Shown here: positions 49,904 through 59,780 of the stretch, piece by piece
Layout of the letters: every line of letters begins with the position of its first letter
Position numbering within the stretch: the first letter of the stretch is position 1
Assembly (NCBI GenBank): GCA_910584125.1
Contig: CAJTXU010000015.1
Span: forward strand, 1 to 64,000
From: an uncultured Muribaculaceae bacterium
Lineage (GTDB): Bacteria; Bacteroidota; Bacteroidia; Bacteroidales; Muribaculaceae
DNA: 64,000 bases
Reading direction: 5' to 3'
Notes under the pieces: model-generated
Told to the model about the DNA's origin: nothing
Database searches by the model: none
What the model saw: the letters and a program-made list of their open reading frames with translations, nothing else
Made by a program: the position numbers and the translations under genes

Positions 49904-51727
49904 ATGGAGAGTTATCTGCAGATTGAGGGGCTTACGAAGTCATTTGGCGACAGGATGCTGTTCGAGGACGTCACTCTCGGCGTCTACGAGGGCGACAAGA
50001 TAGGCATCGTGGCCCGCAACGGAGACGGCAAGACGACGTTTCTCAACATACTCACGGGCAAGGAAGACTACGATTCGGGCAACGTGGTGTATCGCAACGG
50101 CATCCGTGTGGGCTATCTCGAGCAGCTGCCCCCTATGCCGCCCGGCATGACAGCCCTCGAGTATGCCACGCCCGAGCCCGAGCCCGGCACGGACGACCAT
50201 TGGAACGGCGCCGACCTGGCGAGGCAGATGCTGACGCAGTTCCGCATCGCAGACGTCGACATGCCCCTCGAGCATCTCTCGGGAGGTCAGGCCAAGCGTG
50301 TCGCCCTGGCGCGCGTGCTGCTCACCGGTCCCGACATGCTGATACTCGACGAGCCGACCAACCACCTCGACATCGATATGATCGAATGGCTCGAGAACTA
50401 CCTGTCGCGTCAGCGCGTCACGTTGCTCATGGTGACGCACGACCGCTACTTCCTCGACAAGGTGTGCTCGCGCATCATCGAGATCGACCGCCATCAGGTC
50501 TACAGCTACGACGGCAACTACGACTACTACCTGCGGCGCCGGGCCGAGCGTCAGGAGGCCATGGCCACCGAGCTCGCGCGCGTCAAGAACCTGCTGCGCA
50601 CCGAGCTCGAATGGATGCGCCGCCAGCCGCAGGCCCGCGGCTCGAAAGCGAAATACCGAATCGACAGCTTCCACGACCTGGAGGCGCGAAGCCGCACCGA
50701 CCTCTCCACGCGCGACGTCTCGCTCGACGTCAAGTCGAGCTATATCGGCTCGAAGATATTCGAGGCCGTCAATGTCTCCAAGGCCTTCGGCGACAAGGTG
50801 ATACTCCGCGACTGGAGCTACACCTTCGCCCGCTATGAGAAGGTAGGCATCGTCGGCGACAACGGCGCCGGCAAGTCGACATTCATCAAGCTGCTGCTCG
50901 GGCAGATGCAGCCCGACTCCGGGCATTTCGACGTCGGCCAGACCGTCCGCTGGGGATACTACAGTCAGGAGGGCATGACCGGCTTCGACGACTCCAAGAA
51001 GGTGATCGATGCCGTGCGCGAGATCGCCGAGACCGTGCGCATCGACGACAAGACCACGATGACCGCCTCGGCGTTCCTCTCGAAATTCCTCTTCACGCCA
51101 GAGACGCAGCAGAAATACATAGCCCGCCTCAGCGGCGGCGAGCGACGCCGCCTCTATCTGGCCACCGTGCTGATGCGCAGCCCCAACTTCCTGGTGCTCG
51201 ACGAGCCGACCAACGACCTCGACATCATGACGCTCGCCGTGCTCGAGGATTATCTCGCCTCGTTCAAGGGCTGCGTGATAGTCGTGAGCCACGACCGCTT
51301 CTTCCTCGACCGGATCGTCGACCATCTCTTCGTGTTCCGCGGCGACGGAGACGTCAGGGACTTCCCCGGCGACTATTCCACCTACCGCCACTGCGTTGCC
51401 GTCGAGGAGAAAGAGCGTCGCGAGCTCGAGGCGAAACGGAAAGCCGAGGCCGCGGCAAAGGCCGGCGGCACGCCCGCGTCGGGCAACACCTGGCGCAAGC
51501 GCGACGGCCAGAGGAAGCTGACATTCAAGGAGCGCCGCGAGATGGAGGAGACCGAACGCCGCATCGAGGCGCTAACCGCCGAGAAAGGGGAACTCGAATC
51601 GTCGCTCTCGTCAGGGACGCTCGACGCCGACGCCATCACCGCCGCCGCCAAGAGACTCTCCGAAGTGGGAGAAGAACTCGACGCGGCCGAAATGCGCTAT
51701 CTCGAGCTTCTGGAAATCGAGGGTTGA
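49904..51727 (+). CDS. ABC-F family ATPase (Uup-like)
   Basis: Cytoplasmic protein of 607 residues with two ABC domains and no membrane segments; ABC-F proteins act on ribosomes. Seen: first Walker A ARNGDGKTTF, signature LSGGQAKRVALARVLL, Walker B MLILDEPTNHLD; inter-domain linker (about 220-290); second Walker A GDNGAGKSTF, signature LSGGERRRLYLATVLM, Walker B FLVLDEPTNDLD; and a C-terminal coiled-coil tail (about 515-600, MEETERRIEALTAEKGELE), as in Uup. ATG 49904 is preferred over an upstream in-frame TTG (49889). Whether it is Uup or a resistance-type member cannot be decided. It follows the tRNA gene by about 110 bp. Confidence 0.92.
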   Translation: MESYLQIEGLTKSFGDRMLFEDVTLGVYEGDKIGIVARNGDGKTTFLNILTGKEDYDSGNVVYRNGIRVGYLEQLPPMPPGMTALEYATPEPEPGTDDHWNGADLARQMLTQFRIADVDMPLEHLSGGQAKRVALARVLLTGPDMLILDEPTNHLDIDMIEWLENYLSRQRVTLLMVTHDRYFLDKVCSRIIEIDRHQVYSYDGNYDYYLRRRAERQEAMATELARVKNLLRTELEWMRRQPQARGSKAKYRIDSFHDLEARSRTDLSTRDVSLDVKSSYIGSKIFEAVNVSKAFGDKVILRDWSYTFARYEKVGIVGDNGAGKSTFIKLLLGQMQPDSGHFDVGQTVRWGYYSQEGMTGFDDSKKVIDAVREIAETVRIDDKTTMTASAFLSKFLFTPETQQKYIARLSGGERRRLYLATVLMRSPNFLVLDEPTNDLDIMTLAVLEDYLASFKGCVIVVSHDRFFLDRIVDHLFVFRGDGDVRDFPGDYSTYRHCVAVEEKERRELEAKRKAEAAAKAGGTPASGNTWRKRDGQRKLTFKERREMEETERRIEALTAEKGELESSLSSGTLDADAITAAAKRLSEVGEELDAAEMRYLELLEIEG

Positions 51728-51783
51728 CACCCGGAGGCACAGCCCCGCCTTCACCACTGAAACTGAATTTATTGCATATTTTT

Positions 51784-51814
51784 TTTGTTTATTAATAAAT
51801 TTATACTAATTTTG
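51784..51814 (+). promoter_or_regulatory. Promoter of the CHASE2-caspase locus
   Basis: TTTG (51784-51787), 19 bp, TAATTTTG (51807-51814), in an AT-rich spacer. It predicts a leader of about 60 nt to ATG 51883. It is the only clear promoter found for the following seven genes. Confidence 0.7.
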
Positions 51815-51882
51815 TAATTCACAACGATAACAACAGTCCCTACTGTCAGGGCTTTAACAACCACTATTAAACTTCCCGAGAG

Positions 51883-53176
51883 ATGAAACGCGGTCAAAGC
51901 AGACATTCGTCGCCGGTCTCCATGGAGGCCGGCCGTGACGGTCTGACCCCCCCCCATTCGGCCGCAAAGCATTGATTCTCAGGCTGTTGCCGACAGTGAC
52001 GGTCTAACTCCCGACAAAGGCGGCAAGACCGTCGGTCCCTCACTGGCCCGCAAGGTCGCCAAGGCCGCCGGGGTCACGGCTCTCGGATTCATATTCTCGC
52101 TAATACTCACCACTCCGTTCTCGGCCTCTGTGTCGGGCATATTCTCCACGCCCGAACGCGGCGATTTCCGCATGACCGACCTCTACACCCAGGTGGCCGA
52201 CGCGCGCCCGGTGCGTCAGCTCGACGACCGCATCGTGATCGTCGACATCGGTCTGGCGGGGCGCGAGCAGATAGCCGAAGGTCTGCAGACGCTCTCGATA
52301 TGCGAGCCCAAGGCCATAGGCATGGACATCAACTTCCTGCAGCCCGGCGAGAACGACTCCACGCTTATCGAGGCCATATTGGCCACGGCCGGGCTCGTCG
52401 TGCCGCTCGGCATAGAGCAGAAGGGAGACGGTACATTCGAGGTGGCCGACAAGCCCTTCTTCTACGACGCCATGCCGTCGCTGACCTACGGAGTGATCAA
52501 CCTGCCGGCCGAGCGCGAGAACGCGTCGATCCGCGAATACGCCGTGGACTTCCCGACGCCGGACGGACAGTTGCCGTCGTTCGCCATGGCCATCGCCGGC
52601 ATCGCCGACCCCGAGGCCGCCGCCGACACTCGCCGCCGCGGCAATCCGCGCGAGACGATCGACTACGCCTCCCGGCAGTTCCGCACTATAGCGATCGACG
52701 AGATAGCCGACAACGTCGAGCTCGTCAACGGCCGCATCGTGCTGCTCGGCGCGCTGACCGACGCCGCCGACATGCACTCCACGCCCGTCAACTCATACGT
52801 CTCGGGCCTGATGATACATGCCTATTCGCTCTCGAGCGTGCTCGACCGCAAATGGCTCTTCGTGATTCCGGCCTGGGTCGACCACGTCACGGCGGCCCTC
52901 TGCTGCTTCGTGTTCATACTCTTCGCCGTGCTCTGTCCCCCGCGCCACAAATGGCGGGGCATGACGCTGCGGATATTCCAGATACTCGTGCTGACTTTCG
53001 CCGTGGTGTTCGGATACATGCAGTATATCGACCGCGCGCTGGTATTCAACTTCACACATACGCTGCTGATGATGGCTTTCGGACTGTTCGCGCTCGACCT
53101 CTGGAACGGCGTGGAATGGGCCGTGGAGAAACTCAGGGCATTAACTCCAATAAAACTTTTACAAAATGCGCATTAA
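51883..53176 (+). CDS. CHASE2-domain membrane protein, interrupted at a poly-C tract
   Basis: Membrane sensor-like protein. ATG 51883 opens a frame (MKRGQSRHSSPVSMEAGRDG) that meets nine C at 51947-51955 and then stops at TGA (51971-51973). One C fewer would join it to the downstream frame, which runs without a stop to 53176. Joined, it gives about 430 residues: a cytoplasmic start, a TM helix (VTALGFIFSLILTTPF), an extracytoplasmic CHASE2 domain (about 85-335; RIVIVDIGL, IGMDINFL, NGRIVLLGAL) and three C-terminal TM helices. No output domain follows, unlike typical CHASE2 kinases and cyclases. In the downstream frame no ATG precedes the first TM helix, so the ATG at 51883 is probably the real start. 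It overlaps the next gene by 11 bp. Confidence 0.75.
51947..51955 (+). promoter_or_regulatory. C9 homopolymer tract, possible phase-variation switch
   Basis: Nine consecutive C near codon 22 of the CHASE2 gene put the gene out of frame; C8 or C11 would restore it. Such runs slip during replication and switch genes on and off in other bacteria. A base-calling error is the alternative. Confidence 0.5.
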
Positions 53177-54008
53177 ACTACTGATACTGGCGCTGGCAAT
53201 GACCATTCAGCTCGCAGCGGCGCAGCATCTGCGCCTCCACAGCGCCACCGACGGCGTGACAGTGCTCAGCGGCGGCAAGAAGACCGCCGCCACGGCCGGC
53301 ATGACGCTCAAGCCGGTCGACGCGCTGCTGATTCCCGAAGGGGGATGGGCCGAGGTGCTCAACACGTCAGACAACCGCATATACAAATCCGTGCGTTTCG
53401 GGCAGATTTCGGTGACGAAACTCATCATCGAGGCGCGCCAGTCGGCCACGAGCAAGATCGACAACCTCGGCAGCAAGCTCAACCTGTCGAAAAGCACGTC
53501 GGCCTCCGGCAAGCGCATATACAAGGAGCAGGGGGTGGTGAACCGCTCGCTCTGCGTCTATGACCCCGAGGCGGGGGCCGTCGAGATGGACATCGAGTCG
53601 CTGGCCCGCTACGTGGCGTCGCGCCTGAGCGGCGACACGGTCGAGCCGACGCCCGAGGGCCTCGCGCTCGATATTTCCGAAGCCGGCGACAAAGGTTGCT
53701 CCGTCCGCGTGGCCAACTTGGGCACGACCCCCGTATATTTCAACATCCTCTCGTTCGCCAGCGAGCCCCGGCCGCGCGTCGAAATCTCGAGCATCGGCCA
53801 GCCCGACGGCTGCTATGTGCTGCTCGCCTCGCAGACCATGGCCCGCGAGCAGCTGACGCCGCTGACCAACGACCGCCACTTCATCGTCATGACTCCCTGC
53901 ACCTTCGAGCTCGACAGGCTCATCGAGGAGGTGAACCGCCTGCTCGCCGAGCCCGGTGCCGAGGCCGGGGCCGACGACCAGCTGCCCGTATTCATGCGGA
54001 CATTCTGA
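53166..54008 (+). CDS. Exported FecR-like protein
   Basis: Protein of 280 residues with a signal peptide (MRIKLLILALAMTIQLAAAQ). Residues about 25-85 (GVTVLSGGKKTAATAGMTLK, then LLIPEGGWAEVLNTSD) resemble a FecR-type beta domain. A Ser/Lys-rich middle follows (SKLNLSKSTSASGKRIYKEQ). The second half (RVANLGTTPVYFNILSFASE) resembles the beta-rich modules found in caspase-associated DUF4384-type proteins; this is weak. The C-terminus, TFELDRLIEEVNRLLAEPGA, is helical and acidic. Its start overlaps the CHASE2 stop by 11 bp, so translation is coupled. Function unknown; probably a periplasmic partner of the CHASE2 protein. Confidence 0.7.
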   Translation: MRIKLLILALAMTIQLAAAQHLRLHSATDGVTVLSGGKKTAATAGMTLKPVDALLIPEGGWAEVLNTSDNRIYKSVRFGQISVTKLIIEARQSATSKIDNLGSKLNLSKSTSASGKRIYKEQGVVNRSLCVYDPEAGAVEMDIESLARYVASRLSGDTVEPTPEGLALDISEAGDKGCSVRVANLGTTPVYFNILSFASEPRPRVEISSIGQPDGCYVLLASQTMAREQLTPLTNDRHFIVMTPCTFELDRLIEEVNRLLAEPGAEAGADDQLPVFMRTF

Positions 54009-54045
54009 GCGAAAAACCGAAAAATATCTATAACCGTAATAACTC

Positions 54046-56157
54046 ATGAAACAGAACTTACACATCACAGACATCTGCCTGTCAGGACTCCTTGTGGCCG
54101 CCGCGACGGCTCTCACGGCCGTTCCGGCCCTGAGCGCGCCTCAGGCCGCGGCCAACACGAGCGGCGTCTACCGTATGCCCCGCAAGTCGGAGCCCCTGAT
54201 GCTGCGCCCTTACTCGTCGACAACCTACACCGGCAACCGCACCGAGATCAACACCATGCGCGGCGACGAACTCCACAGTGCCGGCAAGGACACCATAGTC
54301 TCGTTCGAGGTCAATCCGGCGGGATTCAACTACATAGTCGTCGAGCACGGCCGCAAGGGCAAGTCGGCCGCCGCCCTCTACTCGACCATCGACAACGAGG
54401 CGCGCGGCAGCAAGTTCGACGTCAAGAAATACGGCACCCCCTCTGTGGCCGTCTATACGCCCGACGCCCGCAGCCTGATCGTGGCCACCGACCGCGCCAT
54501 CTACATCTGCAACGGCCGCACTCTCGTGCCCGAGGCCCGTCTGGCCAACGCCCCCTTCATCCCCGACGCCATGTCAGTCAGCCCCAACGGCTTCTTCCTG
54601 GCCGTCGTCAAGGGCGACCGCTGCATCGTCTACAACCTTGAGAACCGCACCGTCCGCAAGGAGATCAACGCCGGCGCCCGCATCACCGACGTAGCCTTCT
54701 CGCCCGACAACTCCGACATGGCCCTGCTCACCGACGACGGCGTGCTGACCATCTACGCCACCCGCACCTTCGACATGCGCAAGATGGTCGACGACCTCGG
54801 CGACGGCGTCGCCATGGCCTACAACCTCGACGGCAAGTATGTCGGCGTGGTGAAGAACGACGGCCTCATCCAGGTCGTCAACCTGCTCAACGACAGCGAC
54901 CGCGAGGACTTCACCTTCGACGGCGGAGCCATCCATGACATCGACTTCATACTCGACTCCAACGACTACACGCTGATGGTCAACACGCTCGGCAACTCCA
55001 TCGAGGCGCGCCGACTGATGAACCTCAAGCCATACTACAACCGTCTGGTCAACGACGAGGTCGACGCCCTTATGGCCGACTGGCTTAAGATGATGCCCGG
55101 CGAGACTCTCGAGGAATACCGCGCCCGTGTCACCGACCAGACCCGCGCCGACAAGCGCCGCATGTTCGAATACGAGATCGCGACCAAGCTGGCCGGCAAC
55201 CTGCTCGGCGGCGCCGCCGTGAGCATCGGCTCGTACGACCGCGCCAACGGCGTGCTCGCCGTCAATTTCGACACAATGCCCACGATTTTCCTGCCCGTGC
55301 CCGAGAACGAGGTAACGGCCTTCCGCTCGGCGTCCGACATCGTGCTCGACGACGTGCTCTTCGGCATCAACCCCGACGACAGCTTCGAGATCGTCTACGC
55401 CAAGGTGACCAACCGCAACAACGGCAAGACATACGTCTTCGACAACCTGGCCCGCGCCACAATGAACTACATGAACAGCGACGACGCCATCTCGATCGAG
55501 GCCCTGCAGCAGCAGCAGATGGAGGAGCTCCGCCTCCAGGAACTCCGCGAGAAGGTCGTGCAGGAGGCCAAGAGCCGCAACGTCATCTCCGACCACACCA
55601 ACATCACCGTCGACTCGCGCATCGTGCCCGAATATGACGCCGACGGCAACAAGGTGCTCAACTATCTGGTGACATTCACCTACGACGTCGCCCCCGGCTT
55701 CTCGGCCGAGGAGGACTTCGGCCCCGGCAAGTACCACGTGGAGGAATCGGGCGCCGCAAGCTCGATGCTCGAGATTGTCAAGAAGGCCTTCGAGGGCGAC
55801 CTCGCCCAGTATCTCAAGGCCGGCAAGAAGGTGCGCGTCTCGCTCACCGGCTCGGCCGACGCCACCCCGATCATGCGCGGCATCGCCTACGACGGGTCGT
55901 ACGGCAACCTCGACAACGAGCCTGTCTACGTCGACGGCCAGCTCTCGTCGATCAGCATCAACTCCAGCACGCCGATCAAGGAGAACAGTCAGCTCGCCTT
56001 CGTACGCGCGCTCGGCGTCAAGGATTTCCTCGACAAGAAGGTCAACGGATACGCCGGCCTCAACAAGGACTACCGCTATGAGGTGAACGTCAGCACCGAC
56101 AAGGGCAGCGAGTTCCGCCGCATCAAGGCGGCGTTCACATTCGTAGACGCATTCTGA
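54046..56157 (+). CDS. Exported WD40-like/OmpA-like protein
   Basis: Protein of 703 residues with an N-terminal signal region (SGLLVAAATALTAVPALSAP). Residues about 80-330 read as propeller blades (FEVNPAGFNYIVVEHGRKGK, VAVYTPDARSLIVATDRAIY, VAFSPDNSDMALLTDDGVLT). A middle helical region follows (about 335-390, EEYRARVTDQTRADKRRMFE). A coiled QQQMEELRLQELREKVVQEA stretch comes around 487. The C-terminal 150 residues (RVSLTGSADATPI; NSQLAFVRALGVKDFLDKKV) are reminiscent of OmpA-like peptidoglycan-binding domains, with the usual NxxLSxxRAxxV pattern degraded. It may link the system to the cell wall (inference). It lies 37 bp after the FecR-like gene. Confidence 0.72.
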   Translation: MKQNLHITDICLSGLLVAAATALTAVPALSAPQAAANTSGVYRMPRKSEPLMLRPYSSTTYTGNRTEINTMRGDELHSAGKDTIVSFEVNPAGFNYIVVEHGRKGKSAAALYSTIDNEARGSKFDVKKYGTPSVAVYTPDARSLIVATDRAIYICNGRTLVPEARLANAPFIPDAMSVSPNGFFLAVVKGDRCIVYNLENRTVRKEINAGARITDVAFSPDNSDMALLTDDGVLTIYATRTFDMRKMVDDLGDGVAMAYNLDGKYVGVVKNDGLIQVVNLLNDSDREDFTFDGGAIHDIDFILDSNDYTLMVNTLGNSIEARRLMNLKPYYNRLVNDEVDALMADWLKMMPGETLEEYRARVTDQTRADKRRMFEYEIATKLAGNLLGGAAVSIGSYDRANGVLAVNFDTMPTIFLPVPENEVTAFRSASDIVLDDVLFGINPDDSFEIVYAKVTNRNNGKTYVFDNLARATMNYMNSDDAISIEALQQQQMEELRLQELREKVVQEAKSRNVISDHTNITVDSRIVPEYDADGNKVLNYLVTFTYDVAPGFSAEEDFGPGKYHVEESGAASSMLEIVKKAFEGDLAQYLKAGKKVRVSLTGSADATPIMRGIAYDGSYGNLDNEPVYVDGQLSSISINSSTPIKENSQLAFVRALGVKDFLDKKVNGYAGLNKDYRYEVNVSTDKGSEFRRIKAAFTFVDAF

Positions 56158-56171
56158 TAACCGTCGTCAGC

Positions 56172-56197
56172 CCCCGGGCCGGACGTCCGGTCCGGGG
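56172..56197 (+). other. Intercistronic hairpin 1 in the caspase locus
   Basis: CCCCGGGCCGGAC (56172-56184) and GTCCGGTCCGGGG (56185-56197) are inverted arms with one G-T pair. It lies between the WD40-like and caspase genes and shares a GTCCGG/CCGGAC core with the hairpin at 60491. Confidence 0.7.
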
Positions 56198-56222
56198 CAA
56201 GGACAATCTTCGCAACCGTAAA

Positions 56223-58859
56223 GTGAAAGGAAAATTCATCATACTCATCCCGGCAGCGGTCTTGGCCGCGGCGTTCAGCCTCGTGGCCGGCGGCCAGGCT
56301 CCCGGAGCCGCGCCCGACTCCGGCGCGCCCGACGTGACCGCCGTCGCCGAAATCGACTCGGTGGCATACGCCGACTCGGTGGCGCTCGCCCTGGCCGCGC
56401 TGCGTGTCGACACAGCTGCCGAGGCCTACAAGCATCTCAAGTTCGTGCAGTACGACGGAACCACCGAGAGCACCCTGTTCCCGATGGTGATCGACGTCCA
56501 TGCCAAGGTGCTCGACGCCATGGCCACACCGCGCGTCGACGAATCCGACCTCACCCGCCTCAAGGGCATCCTGCTCGACCTCGACCCGCTGCTGATCCGC
56601 GGCGCGGTCTTCTACTCGTCGGCCGGCGACCGCGATGGCATGAACCGGTTCGCCACCGCCTGCGTCGACACTCGTATGCGCGACGACATGAGCGCCATGC
56701 CGTTCGGCAACGCCAACGCCGCGCTCTATCCGTCGATGGTATACTGCGCGGCGTCGAACGCATACAACAGCGGCGACTACGAGCGCGCTCTCGACTATTT
56801 CGAGGAGTATCTCGACGGCGACGGCGACGACCACCGCGAGCAGGTGGCTATGTTCTACGGCCAGGCATGCATCAACACCGGCCAGCAGGCCCGGGGCATC
56901 GAACGCCTCTCTGCGGCCGTCAACCGCTATCCCACTAACTACAATCTATTGATGATCACGCTGCAGGACTGCCTCGACGCCGGACGCCACGACCGCATGC
57001 GCCCGCTCATGGAGCGCGCGCTGCTCATGCGCCCCGACGACGAGCAGCTCCTCAACGTGCAGGCTGCCCTCTTCGAGGGGGAGGGGAACTACAGCGGCGC
57101 GCTCGACATCTATTCACGTCTCTACGAGATGCATCCCGAGAGCGTCGCCATCAACCGTCACCTCGCGCTCTGCTACTACAACCTCGGCGCCGACGCCTAC
57201 AACCAGGCGCTGACCGAGAGCGACGACAAGGCCTCCAAGCGCAAGATGCGCCAGTCGAAGGCCTATCTGCTCAGCGCCGCCTCCAAGCTTGAGGCCGTGG
57301 TCGACAACGACCCCTCCAATCCGAAGTATCTCAGGGCCCTGGCCATGACCTACGGATGCCTGGGCGAGACCGTCAGGCTATCCGGTCTCAACAGCCGTCT
57401 CACCGCGCTGGGAATGCAGCCCGTCACGGTGGCCGGCATGCCCGAGGCCATAGCCTACGACGACCGCGCCGCCGCGGCCGGAGGCGAATCGTCGGCGAGC
57501 GTGCCCGACTTCAGCGAGTTCGCCCGCGAGTACGCCGACCGCGAGCTCGCCAAGTTCGCCCAGCGCGGAGAGTTCGAGAAGAGCGAGGACTACGAGAAGC
57601 GCGTCAGCCAGGAGAAGCTTTATGCCGAATACGAACGCCTCTGGCGCGCAGCCGAGGCCGAGTATCTGCGCCAGTACGCCGGTCGCATCCGCATCTCCGA
57701 CCTATCGCTCGAGCCCTACGACGTCGACAACGAGAGCTATCTAATCAACTCGGCCATGGGCCCGATCGTGCTCCGCGTCCCGCTGGGCAACAAGGAGGCC
57801 GAGGCGTTCAAGGCCTCGTGGGCCAACGTGCAGCTGCGCAACCCTAAATTCTGCATACGCGACAACCGCGTCGGCATCGCGTCGGTCGACTTCGTCACCC
57901 CCGGCGGCAAGACCTACTCGTACGCCGCCGAGGCGGCCGCCGACTACGAGGTCTCGAAGGCCCCCGACCTCTCGTCGCTGCTCGCCTCGCAGTCGCTGCC
58001 TTCGGGCGGCGGACAGTCGCAGACGTCATATGCCCGAGGCGGCGAACCGGCGTCGGCGCGCGTGCTCAGGGCCAAGAGCGACGTCGACCGCGACATCCCC
58101 ATCACGACGCGCAAGGCCTCGAACACCGTCGCGCTCGTATGGGCCAACGAGAACTATAAGAACGTCACCCACGTGCAGAGCGCGCTCAACGACGGCGAGA
58201 CCTTCGCCGAGTATTGTCAGAAGACGCTCGGCGTGCCCGAGGGCCAGATCATCGTCATGAGAGACGCGACGTATGCCGAGATGCGCAGTTCGGTCAACAA
58301 GCTGCGCCAGCTCACGGGCGTGCTCGGCGACGGCGTCGACGTGATCTTCTACTACGCCGGCCATGGATTTCCCGACGAATCGACCAAGGACGCATACCTG
58401 CTTCCCGTCGACGGCGACGGAGTCGACACCGAGCTCAGCTATCCGCTCAAGAAGCTCTACACCGACCTGTCGAACATGCGCGCAGAGAACGTGATGGTCT
58501 TCCTCGACGCCTGCTTCAGCGGCGCCACGCGCGACGGCGGCATGCTGGCTGAGGCGCGCGGAGTCGCGCTCAAACCCCGCCCCGCCGACCCGGAGGGCAG
58601 CATGTTCGTGCTCACCGCCGCCTCCGACCAGGAGACCGCCATGCCCTACCGCGAGAAGAACCACGGACTCTTCACCTACTTCCTGCTCAAGAAGCTGCAG
58701 GAGACCAAGGGCAATGTCACGCTCAAGGCACTCAGCGACTACGTGCAGGAGAACGTGAGGAAAAACTCGCTCACCGTCAACCGCAAGAGCCAGACCCCGT
58801 CGGTCAAGGTGTCTGGCAGTCTGGCCACCGAATGGAAGAACAAGAAGATGCGTCCCTGA
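56223..58859 (+). CDS. Exported TPR-caspase (peptidase C14-like)
   Basis: Protein of 878 residues starting at GTG 56223 (VKGKFIILIPAAVLAAAFSL), a signal peptide. Residues about 175-400 hold TPR-like helices (AYNSGDYERALDYFEEYLDG, YSGALDIYSRLYEMHPESVA). A linker domain follows (about 425-610). The C-terminal caspase-like domain (about 632-865) begins VALVWANENYKNVTHVQSAL and has the catalytic dyad: His714 in FYYAGHGFPDES and Cys764 in MVFLDACFSGATRDG. Substrate-pocket parts such as AYLLPVDGDG and TAASDQETAMPY are also present. It resembles prokaryotic metacaspase/orthocaspase C14 enzymes, here predicted outside the cytoplasm. It is the likely effector of the locus; natural substrates unknown. 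Confidence 0.85.
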   Translation: MKGKFIILIPAAVLAAAFSLVAGGQAPGAAPDSGAPDVTAVAEIDSVAYADSVALALAALRVDTAAEAYKHLKFVQYDGTTESTLFPMVIDVHAKVLDAMATPRVDESDLTRLKGILLDLDPLLIRGAVFYSSAGDRDGMNRFATACVDTRMRDDMSAMPFGNANAALYPSMVYCAASNAYNSGDYERALDYFEEYLDGDGDDHREQVAMFYGQACINTGQQARGIERLSAAVNRYPTNYNLLMITLQDCLDAGRHDRMRPLMERALLMRPDDEQLLNVQAALFEGEGNYSGALDIYSRLYEMHPESVAINRHLALCYYNLGADAYNQALTESDDKASKRKMRQSKAYLLSAASKLEAVVDNDPSNPKYLRALAMTYGCLGETVRLSGLNSRLTALGMQPVTVAGMPEAIAYDDRAAAAGGESSASVPDFSEFAREYADRELAKFAQRGEFEKSEDYEKRVSQEKLYAEYERLWRAAEAEYLRQYAGRIRISDLSLEPYDVDNESYLINSAMGPIVLRVPLGNKEAEAFKASWANVQLRNPKFCIRDNRVGIASVDFVTPGGKTYSYAAEAAADYEVSKAPDLSSLLASQSLPSGGGQSQTSYARGGEPASARVLRAKSDVDRDIPITTRKASNTVALVWANENYKNVTHVQSALNDGETFAEYCQKTLGVPEGQIIVMRDATYAEMRSSVNKLRQLTGVLGDGVDVIFYYAGHGFPDESTKDAYLLPVDGDGVDTELSYPLKKLYTDLSNMRAENVMVFLDACFSGATRDGGMLAEARGVALKPRPADPEGSMFVLTAASDQETAMPYREKNHGLFTYFLLKKLQETKGNVTLKALSDYVQENVRKNSLTVNRKSQTPSVKVSGSLATEWKNKKMRP

Positions 58860-58898
58860 CCCGTCGGGCGACGCTGACCATCATTGCATAAGAAGAAT

Positions 58899-59780
58899 AT
58901 GACACGGACCCTGATAAGAACCCTCCTCAGCCTCGTCGCGGCCATGACGGCCGCGACGGCGTGGGGAGCGCCCAAGGCCGTCGCCCTGACCGGACAGGCG
59001 ACCTATTACGACAACGGACACCACTCGAAAGTCGAATGCATGAAGCTCGCCGCCGAGCAGGCGCGCATCGACGCGCTCGCACGCGAGTTCGGCACGATCG
59101 TCTCGCAGGACATCGTGCAGACCGACCGCATCCGCACCGGCCGCGAGACCAACGACGTGCTCGCCGTCTCGATGACCGAGGTCAAGGGCGAGTGGCTCGG
59201 CGACACCGAGGAGCCCCGCTATGAGTTCTCTTACGACAACGACAGCAACATGGTGGTGTCGTGCACCGTCAAGGGGACCGCGCGGGCCATCACCAACGAG
59301 GCCGTCTCGTTCGAGACCACGGCCCTGCGCAACGGCATCCACTCGGCCAACGCCGACACGAGATTCCGCGACGGCGACGACATGTATCTCTACTTCCTCG
59401 GCTCGACCGACGGCTATCTCACCGTCTGGCTCGAGGACGAGAGCCGCACAGTCTACAACCTCCTCCCTTATCCTCGCGATCCAAAGAGCGAGGTCCGGGT
59501 GAAACGCTATCAGGAGTACACGTTCTTCAACTCAAGTCTCGGCAAGGGGATGTTCGGCCCCGAGGAGGAACTGATCCTCACCGCGCCCGAAGAGACGGAA
59601 TACAACCGCATCTATGTGGTCTTCTCGCCCAATCCCTACTCGCGTCCGGCCATGAGCGCCGACGCCGGGCTGCCGTCGCTGCCGTCGGCCGACTTCTCCA
59701 AGTGGCTGATGCGCATGCGCCGCAACGACCCGAAGATGGGGGTCAAGGCAATAAACCTCGAGATTTCTCCGCGCAGATGA
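58899..59780 (+). CDS. Exported DUF4384-like protein
   Basis: Protein of 293 residues. ATG 58899 is chosen over the TTG at 58884 because it starts a signal peptide (MTRTLIRTLLSLVAAMTAAT). The N-terminal part (GQATYYDNGHHSKVECMKLA, EQARIDALAREFGTIVSQD) resembles LPP20-like or flagellar-assembly-type exported domains. The C-terminal part (DMYLYFLGSTDGYLTVWLED then SRTVYNLLPYP, EEELILTAPEE) fits DUF4384, a domain often encoded next to caspase-like genes. It starts 39 bp after the caspase gene and probably assists or regulates it (inference from family context). Confidence 0.72.
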   Translation: MTRTLIRTLLSLVAAMTAATAWGAPKAVALTGQATYYDNGHHSKVECMKLAAEQARIDALAREFGTIVSQDIVQTDRIRTGRETNDVLAVSMTEVKGEWLGDTEEPRYEFSYDNDSNMVVSCTVKGTARAITNEAVSFETTALRNGIHSANADTRFRDGDDMYLYFLGSTDGYLTVWLEDESRTVYNLLPYPRDPKSEVRVKRYQEYTFFNSSLGKGMFGPEEELILTAPEETEYNRIYVVFSPNPYSRPAMSADAGLPSLPSADFSKWLMRMRRNDPKMGVKAINLEISPRR

